From positions 560,001 to 624,000 of the forward strand of contig WPIO01000135.1 of the NCBI GenBank assembly GCA_009760855.2: 64,000 nt of DNA, read 5' to 3'. Of this stretch, positions 40,147-51,833 are shown one piece after another. A program made the translations under genes and the position numbers. The notes beneath the pieces are model-generated. The model was not told the DNA's origin and did not search any database. It was given only the letters and a program-made list of their open reading frames with translations. Within the stretch, counting starts at the first letter, position 1, and every line of letters begins with the position of its first letter. The stretch comes from Cristatella mucedo. Taxonomy: Eukaryota > Bryozoa > Phylactolaemata > Cristatellidae.

Positions 40147-40965
40147 ACCATTTTGCTGTCGATACGTTTCATAAGCTGGCTCTGCAATGTTTGCCTGACA
40201 TTAAAATCCGGATAAAGATGGGCTCGACTTTCATATCCATATAAAGATTGGTTGTTGAATGTTTTCTGAGAATTTCTTAATATTCTTCAGCCTTGTGCAG
40301 TTAGATTGATATTTACGAAAGCAATGACAGCATACTGAGCTGTAGAATGGTGACCAAGTTCAAGCACCTGTCAACTGACTATCGCATGGCCTGTGAGCTC
40401 TGAGGTAGAAGTGAGATGGGGGACCTATTCTGAATCCGACCATGCTGAAATCGCACCAAGATTAACCTTCTACCAAAGCCACGCGAGCCACTGCACCAGA
40501 GAAGATTTAACTTCTGGTTTGACTCGATGGATTCCAGAAGCCGACATTACATCCTTGATAAGGGTCTTAACAATGAGGCATTATAATAAGAGCGTGTTCA
40601 AAAGCAATTAGATCTGTTTCTAGGCATGTGAGATATGCTGGAAGCGAAGCATATCAGCAGCTCTGTGATAATAGCATGCAAAATATCAGAAAACAATCAC
40701 ATAACAGAAATTTGAGACAGAATAGGCGCGTGCCGCGTCTCCTCATCGTCTAACGATTTTCCGCGATACATTAAGCACAGACATGGGGTAGCACTACATA
40801 AATAAGGCAGCTTCTTCAGCCTCGTGTGGTTTATTCTCCGTCTATATTTCCTAACAGTGGTGGGTGGAGCAGCTAGATGGGGCAATGGAGCATTCCTCCC
40901 AACAGCTGGGCAATGACATGGGCCACCCCAATTCCTAATAACAATAATAATAATATTAATAATAA

Positions 40966-41132
40966 TAGCTATTTAACAGCCTCTTTTGTACAGCGACAGA
41001 AGAGTCTTTAGGGCTATTGCCACCGCTTGCAACGGCCATGAGGAATCACCCACCGCAGGATTCGAACCCATGACCTCGGACCGAGGTCGTAAAAATCAAA
41101 CGTCTTACCTACTTCGCCATCTAGGCGCACCA
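40966..41132 (-). mobile_element. SINE-A copy
   Basis: On the minus strand it shows an A box in GGTGCGCCTAGATGGCGAAG, a B box GGGTTCGAATCC (41060-41071), the body and the 3' GGCTGTTAAATAGCTA end. An (ATT)n-like tail follows at 40935-40965. The GACCTCGGTCCGAGGTC inverted repeat typical of the family sits near 41070-41090. Confidence 0.88.
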
Positions 41133-41404
41133 AATATTTCTCAGGCGCACTGACAGCCACCAATCACAAAACTATGTTTTAATTCCGCTCGACGACTAAC
41201 CGCCGAGTTCGTGTCGAATAAAAACTATTATTATTTGCTATAATTCTTCATTAATTGCGAGTCTAGCCCCGTCGATATGAAAACTGTGTGGGTCTTGCCC
41301 CCAAATTTTAATTTCTTGCCCCTTAAGATGAAAATTCTGGCATTGCCACTGTTTTCTACCTACGTGTACAACTTAACGTAGCAAAACAATAAATACGTGC
41401 ATGA

Positions 41405-41590
41405 ACATGGGTACGCAAACATTATATATAAGTATGTATATATAGGTGTGGATATATGTATGTATATATATACATATACATATATATATCTATATATGCG
41501 TGTGTATGTGTTCGTGCGTGCGTGCATGCATGCGTGGGTGCGTGCACGTGTGTGTTCGCATGCGCGTGTGTAGGGGTGCGTGTATGTAGC
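41405..41590. repeat. Alternating purine-pyrimidine tract (TA then TG/CG)
   Basis: A TATATA/TATGTA part grades into GTGTGTGTTCGTGCGTGCG and GCATGCGTGGGTGCGTG. It lacks a fixed unit but alternates purine and pyrimidine over most of its length. Confidence 0.85.
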
Positions 41591-42924
41591 AATTTGCTGA
41601 TTAAATTTTGAGAAATCGAAATAAAGGTTCTGCCCACTTCATGTCGAATTCCAACCTGTTTCTGAGTTAAAGGTCGACTCGCATCCTGCCCTGCAGGCAG
41701 CTAGCCGGTGACATGCATCAGTCATCAGCTACTGTCATTCAGTATGCCGCCTGTCCAACAGAGATTGCATCCTCGGTGTCCCAATCTTCGCCGACGATCT
41801 GCCGCGCTCTGCAGTGGAGTATGCCGAGCTTTCGCTCCGTTTTTACCGCTCAAGTTTTTTCCACTTCCCAAGGTGACCTGACCTTTTCTCGTCGGACTTG
41901 AATGCCAAGACCGCGGCTCGCACAATGGCCAACTGGGAACCTGGTCATTTTGGCACACGAACCATGCGGTTGATGCTCAATTCTTTTCGTGCCAGGGCAT
42001 TCCCGGACTCGGATTACTGAGTTGAATTTCCTGCAACGAGCACCGTGCCTATAACAGAAAGTTGGCTGTCTGTATGCATAAATGACGCCCCGTATTAGTT
42101 GAGCCAATCTGCATTGTCTGATCGTGCTCGGATCAGGAAGTGAACAATCACCTGCTGCACGGAATTCACTCGAGTAGAACGGGTGCAACTGTATGCAACT
42201 GTATGCAACCTTCGTAAAAAAAAAATGTTCATGTCGCTGTATTTCGACGTCAGATCAGGCAGGATATTCAGCTTGGCATCTCTGCTGACATCAGTGTCTC
42301 CACGGTGGCGGCAGGCAGCTCTCTCAGCCTCTTGGCAGGTGCGAACAGGAACAGCGCGCTGCTTGCAGTTCGTCGCAGACTCGTCGTAAGAGCTCTAATC
42401 AAGTGCAGAGGCCGCAGCCGCTTCGACCACTGCCGAGCACCTCCAGCTGTGCCGCGGCCGCGTGCCAGCAGTCCGACTGTGCTGCGTCCCAGCAAGCAGC
42501 TGCTGCAGGACGCCAGGCTGAAGCCGGCTGAGGTCAGCTGAGGTCGCGCCGCATGCTATCAGGCGGTAATCGAGCAGCAGCGCACCAGCTCCGAGCGCAG
42601 CCAGCCAGCCAGCTGCAAATCATTTGCTTACTAGAACGGGAGGCAGGTCTAGAGCTAATCCTGTTTTTGTCGTGGCAGATTAAGGTGGAACACTGAGGAA
42701 GTTCCTGGTTCCGAAGTACTGCCATATGGCTTTTTAATTAGAGCTGAATCTGCGACGGTAATAATGAGGCCCCTAGGAGATGTATGTGAAGGAATCGTAA
42801 GGGCGTCAATGTAGCGCTAGACCGAGCGTTCAGTCCGAAGATGTAGCGGCCGTGTTTCGTCCCTGCGTAGTATCGTTTTTACTATCGAGTGGATGGAGAC
42901 GCTTGCTCGAGCGTCCCTTAAATA
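41591..42924. other. Unannotated stretch with a GC-richer patch
   Basis: Frames of up to 112 codons at 41.7-42.7 kb overlap on both strands and lack domains. The patch at 42.29-42.6 kb is richer in GC and CTG/CAG words. No gene is supported. Confidence 0.4.
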
Positions 42925-43100
42925 ACGATAACAATAACACATTTGTACAGTGCCCTCAGAGAATTCAATCCATTTCCCGGCACGTTACATATGCTGCAAA
43001 GGAAGCATATTCGAGCGGTTAGTGATAGCACGCTCTATGACAGCATGCATGACCTGGCTAGAGGTGACATGCACCAGGTCGGCATGCAAATAAGGATACT
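42925..43100 (-). mobile_element. LINE-A 3'-UTR fragment
   Basis: A tail (AATAACGATAACAATAAC at the plus-strand left side), the stem-loop region GTGCCCTCAGAGAATTCAAT and the 3' UTR words GACATGCACCAGGTCGGCATG match LINE-A on the minus strand. The coding part is absent. Confidence 0.8.
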
Positions 43101-43574
43101 GTAGGCAAACTGGTCCATACATGCGGTTTCCTTTTGTACTTTTACGAGTAGCATGTCCGAATAGTTGGCCGGCTAGGCATACTGCCGCATCTGAAGTGCA
43201 TTTTGTTTGTCACGATGATGTTATACGAGCGTAAATGCGTTAAAGTTCTACCAGTAGCTTTTCAATGACAATCTGCTCGCCATTTATAACTAGCATCACG
43301 GCTGCCAATTAATAAGTACCATCCCTTTAGTTCCTCATTCTCTGTCTCGACATAATAGGCGAGACTGCACTGACAATGGCGGTGCAACGGCTCAATCAGT
43401 ACTTCATTGTTTCTTAACCTAGTAAGACAATGCTCTCAGTTGTTGAGACACAAAGTAACAAAATGTATGGAACAATGATAAGCCCATCAAGCACATAATA
43501 AACTGTAAACAAAAGCTATGGGGCATCAAAATCCACACGTTTGCTTTAGTTTAAGTGGAGTATAATGTATATTA

Positions 43575-44512
43575 ATGACGGTAATAACAGGTTTTGTATA
43601 GCGCCTTAGAGTACTAAGCCTCTTTTTTCTCAGCACTTTACGTGTGTAATAGAGAAGGCATTTCAATTAGTGGCTGGGATAACATGCACAATTTCAGCAC
43701 GCATAGCGGTGCACAAAGGACAGTGTACGCGGACATAAAAAATGCTGCAAGCAGCCGACATATTTTTTAGATTTCTTTTGGATGTCTTTGAATTGCAAGA
43801 TGTCGCGATGTCTATGGGTAGCGAGTTTCAGGCTTTGGAAGCATACGAAGTGAGGCGAAGTCTAAATAAAATTTTAGCTCGTCAGAGGCAACAACGACTA
43901 GAGCAAGATCAGTAGGAGATGAGATGAGAAACTTTGTAAGGATATACTTCACGTAGTTAGGCAGGAGAAAGAAATGAAGGAACCGAAAAGATATTGACAG
44001 ATGCTTGAGGCTAGCCAGTTGGCTTATGGGAATACAGTGCGTTGCCGTGAGAAGTTATGCAATGTGGCAGTTAAATTGTTCACGACAGACATACTTAGCT
44101 GTTGCCTTTTGCACCAACTGCAAGTGTCAAATTGCATAGCCAGCAAGACCTGCAATTACCAAGTTATTGGGGTTTAGCGAAATGTCACGATTGGACCAGG
44201 TTGCTTGCGGTATCCTTAATTAAGCAAGTCCAAATTTGGCAGCTGTTTTACATAGCTTTAAGTAGGCAGAATTGATTTGAAGCTGATGAGGTCACCCTCC
44301 TGAACGATCGATTGGACACCCAGACGTCACGTGGGGCAGAAGATGCGCGAGATTTGTTATCCGAATCCGAGGTTTATGGCTTCCAACTTCTGAGTTACGC
44401 AATGTTTTCCCATAACTATCAAGTTCTTTTTCCAGCCATCCTCTTGGAGAACGTCTACTAACATCAAGTGTTAATGCCAGTACATGTAGCAGGGATGTTG
44501 AGAGAGTATGCT
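43575..44512 (-). mobile_element. LINE-A, diverged long copy
   Basis: On the minus strand this aligns by eye with the 18.2-19.7 kb copy from just after the YADD motif to the tail. Blocks include GTTGAGAGAGTATG at 44499-44512, AACATTTTCC-type sequence near 44410, a CTGCTCAATT-like segment near 44280, GGTCCAATCGTGACATTTCG-type sequence near 44190, and the equivalent of GCAGCTGGTGCAAAACTCCG near 44110. The C-terminal module with LPKPETRYP-like coding and a 3' UTR to 43575 follow. Many indels make it non-coding. Its truncated 5' end directly abuts the tail of the next copy. Confidence 0.7.
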
Positions 44513-44717
44513 ATAATAATAATAGCAACATTCATGTAGCGCCCTCGGAGAACTATATCTCCTTCGACGCACATAACATATGCTGTAAAGTAAGCGTGAT
44601 CAGATGGTTAGCAGTAGCATGCACTATGTTAACAAGCTTAATCACAGATGAGCAATCCCGAAATGTTCATGCCTACCATCAACCACCTCCTTAACCCCTC
44701 CCAGGTTCTCCTTACCT
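44513..44717 (-). mobile_element. LINE-A 3' fragment
   Basis: ATT tail at 44513-44525, stem-loop region (GCGCCCTCGGAGAACT on the plus strand) and 3' UTR words up to about 44672. A weaker match to the end of the ORF may reach the tail of the next copy at 44717. Confidence 0.7.
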
Positions 44718-44850
44718 AATAATAATAATACACTTGATAAAGCGCCCTCGGAGAACTCAATCTCTTTCAAGGCGCTTTAAGTTTGCTGCAAAGGAAACGC
44801 GATCGAATGATGAATGGTATCATGCTTGATAAGCAACTGAATAACATCAA
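44718..44850 (-). mobile_element. LINE-A 3' fragment
   Basis: ATT tail (44718-44730), an intact stem-loop (plus strand ATAAAGCGCCC ... GGCGCTTTAA) and about 70 bases of 3' UTR match LINE-A. Beyond 44850 no alignment on this strand was found. Confidence 0.75.
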
Positions 44851-44934
44851 CCTAGAGATCCCTATGGCGATCTAGCAGATCGCTTCTCTAGCTTCATTGT
44901 CTGCAAGACAGACAAGGTCAGTGTCCATCAGTAA

Positions 44935-45075
44935 TGCAGCCGCGTCACTTCTGGACTCGTGTCCCTCAATAACAACCCGCGGGACTCCCTTCCTTTATTT
45001 CAGTGCAGCACCTCAATTTCTACATTTAAGGAGGCCACGAGTGACCTCAACCTAAAATTTATCTCGCAATCAAAG
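44935..45075 (+). mobile_element. Possible LINE-A-like fragment in opposite orientation
   Basis: A GGGACTCCCTTCC block, followed about 50 bases later by CTACATTTAAGGAGG, resembles the WNSLP...TTFKRN coding part of LINE-A on the plus strand. The match is weak and could be chance. Confidence 0.3.
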
Positions 45076-45164
45076 AAGACTACTAGTCCTATAGACCCTT
45101 AACCCAATGTCTTACTTTAACGATGCATAAACCTGCTGCTACCATGCATAACTAGCGAAATGTA

Positions 45165-46205
45165 TATAATAATGGTAATAATAAGACTAATGCTATTATG
45201 TCTATATCGTCATCAGAAAACTTACTTTCTTTCTAGGCACTTTAAATATGCTGCAAAGGAAGCATGATCATAGTATGAACAATGTCAAGAAGGATAATAT
45301 GATTAGAGGTGACGTGCACATTGTCAACATCTAAATATGGTTAATGGAAACATTCACAGCGTCGGCACGCATAAACGCACAAAGAACCATCACAGGTGCC
45401 CAACAAATGCTGTGAGAAACAGCTGCATTTTTAGCTTTTCTTTAAATGTCGTCCTATCAGGCGATGCCATGGCGTCTATCGAGAATGAGTTACAGGCTTT
45501 CGGAGCATACAAGTTAAAGGCGCGGTCTCCAAAAGGTTTTGATGTTAGTTCTAGGTAGAGCTCAACAATTTTAGTCACTAAAGTGGGTGGTACGTTGCCT
45601 GGCCTGGTGGAGGAGTAGTTCAGATAAATAGTCTGGAGCTAGAGAACGAATGGACCTAAAAGTGGGTGACAGAACACTGAAGTCGGGAAGCTGCATGATA
45701 TGGAGTCACAACATATAGGCGAGAAGGTGTGTGATGTGACAACTGCGACTCTCACGACGAACAAGCCGGCTGCACATGCTGAAAGACAATGATACAGCAA
45801 AGTACAGATACAGGATTTGTCATCTGCATAAAAATGAAAGCCCTGATTGTGCTCGGTGTTTATATAGGCTAGAGGGAGAACCACAAATGTGAAAAGAAGT
45901 TGACCGAGACCAGATACTTGGAGTACCCTCCACTTAAAGGGCTAACATGATAATATCAGCCTTTGATAACTACGCTCTGCAACCTCCTACTGAGATAAAA
46001 ACTAGGTCACGACAGTGCAGTGCGAGAAATGCCACCAAATATGTCGCTCTGGCAAGATGCCTTTTCAATGATGCAGAGACTAGACCTAAGACTGTGGACA
46101 TGTGAAATATTTCAGTTTTGCAGGGCAGCGGCAAGTCTGAGCATTTGATACTAGAGGACAGCGTAGGTGGTGTTTGGGCGTCTAGTCTTCTTAGACTATG
46201 AGATA
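45165..46205 (-). mobile_element. LINE-A, diverged copy with RT region and an internal deletion
   Basis: Minus-strand alignment runs from the RT N-terminal part (about 46205) through motif A and B regions (GGAGGGTACTCC at about 45940) to a legible FHFYADD catalytic box near 45845. It then jumps directly to the segment before LHWLPV (near 45790), leaving out about 0.4 kb present in the 18 kb copy. It then continues through KPFGDRAFNLYAPKACNS (about 45500-45550), the 3' UTR and tail near 45170. The frame is broken in several places. Confidence 0.75.
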
Positions 46206-46700
46206 ATAGTATAATAACAATATTGCACTTGATAAAGCGCCCTCAGAGAACTTAATCTCTTTCTAGGCGCTTTACATTTGCTGCAAAGTGATATGCAATA
46301 GAATAGTAAGTAAAATCATGCTTGAAAAATAAACAAAATGAATAATATGGTTAGGGGTGACATGCGCAGGGTCAGCATGCAAATGTGGTTAGTGGCAGCA
46401 TGCACAGTGTCAGCAGGCATAAGCACATCGAGGACGAATCACAGGGACCCACTAAATGCTGTCCTAAATAGGTGTGTTTTAAGTTTCTTTTAAATGTGGT
46501 CAGGTCATGGGATGTTCTGACGCAGGTCGGGAGGGAGTTCCAGGCTTTGGGAGCATACGAGCTAAATGCACGGTCTCCAAAGGATTTAAGGTTCGTACGA
46601 GGTATTTCCAGACTGTTGGATTCCGAGAAGCGGGTGGTACGATGCTTGGCCTGATGGGGTAGTATATCTAAAAGATAAGCTGGAGCCATAGAATGAAGAT
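46206..46700 (-). mobile_element. LINE-A, well-preserved 5'-truncated copy
   Basis: On the minus strand the frame from MAPAYLLDILPHQAKH continues through WNSLPTCVRTSHDLTTF. A short indel just before the end of the ORF (after KRNLK) shifts the frame. The 3' UTR, stem-loop and tail at 46206-46222 follow. Nearly identical to 21.6-22.06 kb. Its tail sits against the 45.2-46.2 kb copy, and sequence beyond 46700 on the minus strand resembles the missing RT N-terminus of that older copy. This copy may therefore have inserted into it. Confidence 0.85.
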
Positions 46701-46849
46701 GTATTTGGAGATGAGGTCAGTAACAGCTGGCCTGAAGGTGGAAACTCAGCTTGATGAATGAGCAGAGGTTAATGAGTCCAGGTTACTTTACTTTCAGGAG
46801 AGACTATCGTATCTTGTTTACCTTGGTAACAGAGAAGCTAGAAAAACGA

Positions 46850-47204
46850 CCTACCGGATCGCTGCAAAGATCGCTGCAAAGTTGCAAAGATCGCTTGGAA
46901 GTGTAATGACTAAGGACCCGTTAATTGTACGGTTGATTCTCAACATCAGCCTTTTTTTGGTTGTGCGTCTGCGACTCCTCCATGTTCTTAAAATAAGTAT
47001 GGGCCTCGCATAATAATTGCAATTTCAATATCGAATGAACACGCCCTCTTTCTGACAAATCGGTTAATATCGAGGTGCACCACCCTTAGCGTCTAGTTTT
47101 GAATCATGCTGGTAGTAGACTTGTTTGCACTATTCAGTTATCGCTAACAACCTTTGGGCCGTCAGCACCTGCATGCTGCTTTAAGCGAGATGCGTGAAAG
47201 GGGG
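46850..47204. other. Unannotated stretch
   Basis: A small cluster of GATCGCTGCAAAG-type words near 46860 repeats three times. Nothing else is recognised. Confidence 0.4.
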
Positions 47205-47378
47205 TTTCGGTAGTTCGTTCGCTACATGTTAGCACGGATATCGTGCTAGAACTGCTCGACCCAGGTCGCGTGTTCGAGTCGCGGGCAAGCAACCCTTTTT
47301 GCCGCAGTAAGCAAGGTGGTCGCCGTGACCGCTCTTTTGGCGCTCGCTTAAGAAATGTGGCTGTTAAGTCAGCCGACC
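47205..47378 (+). mobile_element. SINE-A, subfamily variant
   Basis: A B box TGTTCGAGTC (47271-47280), a degraded A box (TTAGCACGGA, about 47229) and a body ending GCTGTTAAGTCAGCCGAC follow SINE-A order with many differences. It shares CGACCCAGGTCG with the copy at 62.15 kb, which suggests a subfamily. Confidence 0.75.
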
Positions 47379-50279
47379 TTTGCCTGTTTTACCAAGTCGC
47401 AGCGTCTCGATAACGTCATCGCCTCTTAATAAAACAGTGCAAATTGACCGAGACCGGGCAGGTACGGTAAACCGTCCAATGGTGCATTAGGCCGGCTAAT
47501 GCCAAAACAGCACAGCCCTATTTACCTGGTAGACAGGAGCAGCGCACGATGACAAGCCTAAGATGCTTGAGTGGGACGGCGGCTGGGGGGCGTCGAGCTC
47601 CGGTTCGGTACGGCGTGCTATACCACTGCACATAAGCCAAGCATTGCGGCCGATCCTGTTCGGATTGAAAAACAGTCCGAGTGCATATCAACAGCATCTC
47701 TTCACAATTGCCACCCGATCATGAGCGCCACCTTCGTTCGGCCCTAACTCGTGAATCCAGTCGTTTGTTTCATCTAAATACAGTAGACACTTCTCTGTAA
47801 GAGACACTTTGAACGGGCTTCCTGAGTCGCAGCCCAGCCAAAATTAGACGGGAAGCCAGTTTTCGGCAGTCCAACCCGTCTTGTCAGAGATTCGGGCCGA
47901 TCCGGCTAGGGGGGACAGGTTCATTTAATATTAGGACAAATCATGAGCCGCGACAGAAGAATCGGTTGGTAGTGCTGCGACGGCACTGGCGCCGATGGCC
48001 GCCAGACCTGCGAGCTGGCTGATTCCAACTGCTGATGACGCACTGGGGTTGAGGCTGACCTGGATCGCTCGGCTGCTGCTGCTGCTGCCAAGCTGCTGCC
48101 AAGCTGCTGCCAAGCTGCACGTAGCTCGAGCGATGCGGACAATCGTGGCGTAGGCTCTCGCGGCCAGCTGCTGCCGGCTGGTTCAGCAAGCCCTAGATGA
48201 CTTGTTTACTTGGCTCGTGAATAGGATTGTTCCTCGTGTAAGGTACAAGCCAGTCCTCATTGAGCATCTGTACCGTTTTCGAAGGCACGAAGTGCGAAGC
48301 CGCTGATGATACATTCCCAAAAACGGCTGTCTGCTGAGATGTGACGAACGCCATGGAACTGGGAGCAGCTCGGCAATGTGCCAGAGGGAGCCACGAAGAA
48401 ATGTCGGATGACTAATGCCGGATGAGCAGTCATCCATCCACTGGCAGCTACTGTTTGGCACCGACGTGAGCATTGGGGCATAACGGGAAAGTGCGAGCCT
48501 CATCATTTCACGTGCCTTTCCGGGTCGGCTTTCCCTCATCAAGAGCTCATAAAAAACGCTTCCCTATCGATCCAACACGGTGCCGGCACTTGGGTAGCTG
48601 CTGGCAAGGGCAAGCCATTTGTGCTTCGCCTGCCTTGTAACTCTGGCTACCGCTCTGCGTTTGTGCTAGCTGAAACTTCCTCTTGCCGCTAACGTGAGCA
48701 GCAAATCAACCAGACGCTCAGCTTCTTACTGCCCCCTCCCCCTGCAGAGAGCCTGACAGTGGGGCAGTCTATTATGTAACTCAATCTCTGTGATCTGGAG
48801 CAGATTAGGGTCCTGTGTAGACCTTGTCGCATTTATGACCAAGTTGAGTCAAGCTCATGGGCTGGTGCTCGAGGCTTTTGTGTTTAGAGAGGCTGGCAGT
48901 CTAGAGGCACTATTCGTGTGCCAGCAGACGCTTCAAAAACTCGACGGAGAGGAGCAGGTGCTGCTTCTATTGCTTGCGGCGACTCGTGCCTTTGAAAGGG
49001 TTCGCGGCCAGCTCTATCGCTGGGAATGCCTATTCGGTGACGGATCGGAGCCGGGGCTGAAGATAGTCAAGCTAGCACGGCAACGACGAGCAGCTTTCCT
49101 CCATCGCCTGCAGCATCGCGACAGTGCAGTGGCTGCCACACCATTTTTAAATGGCCGCTAGCAAGCCCTGTCGCTGCCGTGCACCTAGTTAGGTTGCACA
49201 AGTAAGCACAGCCCTCGTTTTTGGGGTTCCAAACGACTAGAAGCCTGGACGTTGCAACCCTGGAGGCGATGTGCCTGCATAGCGCGAGCCACCTGGACGG
49301 AGTTTTGCTGATCTGAGATAGGCAACTGCAACAGCAAGCAGCAACTGCAAAGACTGCTGCTAAGCGGCTGTACACAAGTAGCAACTTGACGAGCAAAAAC
49401 ATCTCGAGATGAGCTGCTAGAAGAGATCTGTAGAGCACTGGCACATGTTGAATGTTTCCTTGAGTACATGTCGTGTTAGTAAATACTGCTGCATCCTAGC
49501 TCTATTTTCACCACCGTTGCCTTGGCTGCTGGCTCTTTCATACAGGTGATTAACGCGTACGAAATTAGTCACCAAGGTCAAGGCAGCCATTTGTTTCTTG
49601 GAGTCTGCGATAATTTGTGGATGCAAGCAAAGCCTGGGTGCTGGCTTTAGGAATGCTAAAGCATTCCGCGTGTGGAAATTGCAGCAGCATACAAGCGCAC
49701 TTCGCACGACTTTCGCCAGCAGCCACCTCAATATATTTTGACAATAGCTGATGGTGAACTGATCATAGTGGTATTTATGAGCCGTGACATAGAACATTGG
49801 GAGTGGGGCAGTACCAAGCAACCGTTTCACCGAGTTCTGCAGAAGCTGCTAGCATGCTAGCTCCCTTGATGCTGGCGAAAAAGGACGGTGGCGGTGCACA
49901 CTGGTACCTTCACTCACTCACACTCGCACCCTTTGCAGTCGCATTGAAGAATCTTTTCTTTTATATCATTCGCAAAGTGAATAAAAAGAGATCAGACTCT
50001 CTGATGGTGCTATATTAATGTACAATTGCTATTTTTCTTTCTCAAGGTCCTCATTTCTATCTGGCTGTGTGCGTAGATTTAGTGAAGGGTGGCTCACGGA
50101 CCAAGATATCTTACCTGGTTCAGTCAGAAGTTTGCAGCTTGGCCACTCGACAAGTCGCTTTCAGATTTTCTGTGAATGTCCTTAGCAATGTCGAAATCTC
50201 CCCCTCCGAGGCTTAATCCTGGCTACGCCGATGTTTGTGCATCCTCAAAGTAGAAGTATAAGGGTGACCGCAAATTCTT
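47379..50279. other. Unannotated stretch with chance-like open frames
   Basis: Frames of 119-137 codons lie on both strands at 48.18-48.54, 48.79-49.16, 49.07-49.44 and 49.42-49.83 kb. None shows a recognisable domain and several overlap in antisense. One plus-strand frame (ATG at about 48835 to 49161) is leucine- and arginine-rich. A TGCTGCCAAGC short tandem repeat lies at about 48075-48115. A CAGTAGACACTTCTCTGTAA word at 47781 resembles a pogo-type terminus without a matching partner. Confidence 0.4.
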
Positions 50280-50445
50280 AAGGCTTTGCTGGCATTGCCC
50301 AGCAGCTAAGGTGCTCTCCCCATCTGAGGTCGAGGCGAATGTATTCGATGACCAAGGTCGTGAGATCGAGCTCCGTGGCATATGTGAAGCACCTGAATAG
50401 AGATTGAGTTCTCTTGGGGTGCTATGCAAGTGAATTACATATTCT
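50280..50445 (+). mobile_element. SINE-B, variant copy
   Basis: An A-box-like TTGCCCAGCAGCTAAGGTGC, a B box GAGATCGAGCTCC (about 50361-50373) and a 3' end AAGCACCTGAATAGAGATTG...TCTTGGGGTGCTATGCAAGTG reproduce the SINE-B plan. The LINE-A-like stem is kept by compensating changes (GCACC/GGTGC in place of GCGCC/GGCGC). Confidence 0.8.
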
Positions 50446-51214
50446 TAAGGCCCACGCTGTGAAAATGGGCGGACAATTGAATCCCTGCAGGCTGAGTTGT
50501 GTGAGACTACAGTGCTGAGTTAGCATGCAGCACTGCAGTCAGTGGGCCGAGGAGGTTGACATGCCGGCAGGAGGCCCAACTCACTTCCTTCGACGGGTCG
50601 AACAGAAAATTACTGTGACATCGCCTGGAGCTGCAGCAGACTGTGGTGCTTGCCTCTGCTCGAACATTGCAGCTGTCAGCAGCACTTCCTGTGAGCAACA
50701 CTCCCTCTCTGAGTTCTTACTGGCCACTGCCATAAAGTCGGCTGTTGCCGTTCCCAAGAGGTCACGTGTCCCGTGCTCAAGCTCGAGTAGTGCTGCGCAC
50801 ACATCAGTGACAGGTGAGACTCGAGCATTGCTCGTGCCTGGATAACGCGGACAGTGCTCGAGTGGCACCAATTGGCACCGCAGTGCACACCTAGAGTGAC
50901 AGTCAATGCATTTTGCAAATCAGTCTGTGGCCTCAAAGGCTTTCCTTCATGGCCCACGATGCGAGTACAAAAGGACAGTTTCTAATTTCGCATGCAGTTT
51001 ATTACGAAAGCTCTACCTTTACTTCTTTCCTATCTGGCTATCCTCAGCTCTGCCCTCGTCCTCTCATCGTGTTATCTCTATACGTCTACGTCCCTATAAG
51101 CCATGCATTGCTTCTGTCTCCATCGCCATCCCCTCTGCAATGTCTGTGGCAGTTCCGGCTTCCGTGTCTGTGAAGCCGTCAGTATGTCTGTGAGCATTGG
51201 ATATCTGTATCGGC
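50446..51214. other. Unannotated stretch
   Basis: Overlapping frames of 65-106 codons on both strands with no domain. No repeat recognised. Confidence 0.4.
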
Positions 51215-51376
51215 ACACCCCTGATAGCCGAAGAGGTAAGGTGCTCGTTCTTAAAGTCCGAGATCGTGGGTTCGTATCCTGCCGTGGGCAATCCTGTATT
51301 GCCAGCTCAAGTGGCGGCGGCGGTGGCCGCTAGTGCTCTTCTGCCGCTACACAAATGAGGCTGATAAATCAACTAA
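51215..51376 (+). mobile_element. SINE-A copy
   Basis: A box TAGCCGAAGAGG (51224-51235), B box GGGTTCGTATCC (51268-51279), body GGGCAATCCTGTATTGCCAG and GTGCTCTTCTGCCGCTACAC, and 3' end GAGGCTGATAAATCAAC. Both Pol III boxes are well kept. Confidence 0.88.
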
Positions 51377-51737
51377 TAGCTGCGCCCGCCCTTGTTCGAT
51401 GCCCATTCATTTTAGTCTGTTCTCGTGTAGGCCCGCTAATAGAATCGTCCTTTACTTTGCGATTGCGTATGCACGAGAGTGCGCCGGCCGCCAGCGAGAG
51501 TGCAAAGTTGTACAACTTCATCAATCGCGTTGATCGTCGAGGCACTGGTAGGAACTCGGGCCGTTTCTCCTGCGAACTGCTCATAAAACGCAAATGATCA
51601 TTGACAGCAAGACGATTCATCCGCGATTCGCTGTGCTGTAGCGCTTTACCTAGTGAGATGCTGTGCACCTGCCACAGCTGTTCGCGAGCACTTTTACACC
51701 TGCATGTGTCAGCGCCGAGAGCTGCTCGACCTGGGTT

Positions 51738-51739
<2 letters not shown>

Positions 51740-51831
<92 letters not shown>
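51740..51831. repeat. (CT)46 microsatellite
   Basis: 92 bases of uninterrupted CT. Leu/Ser frames here are artefacts. Confidence 0.98.

Positions 51832-51833
<2 letters not shown>

Noticed and set aside
48183-49830. Several 119-137 codon frames, including one plus-strand frame with ATG at about 48835
   Set aside because: No domain, overlapping antisense frames of similar length, and moderate GC. I could not tell them from chance frames.
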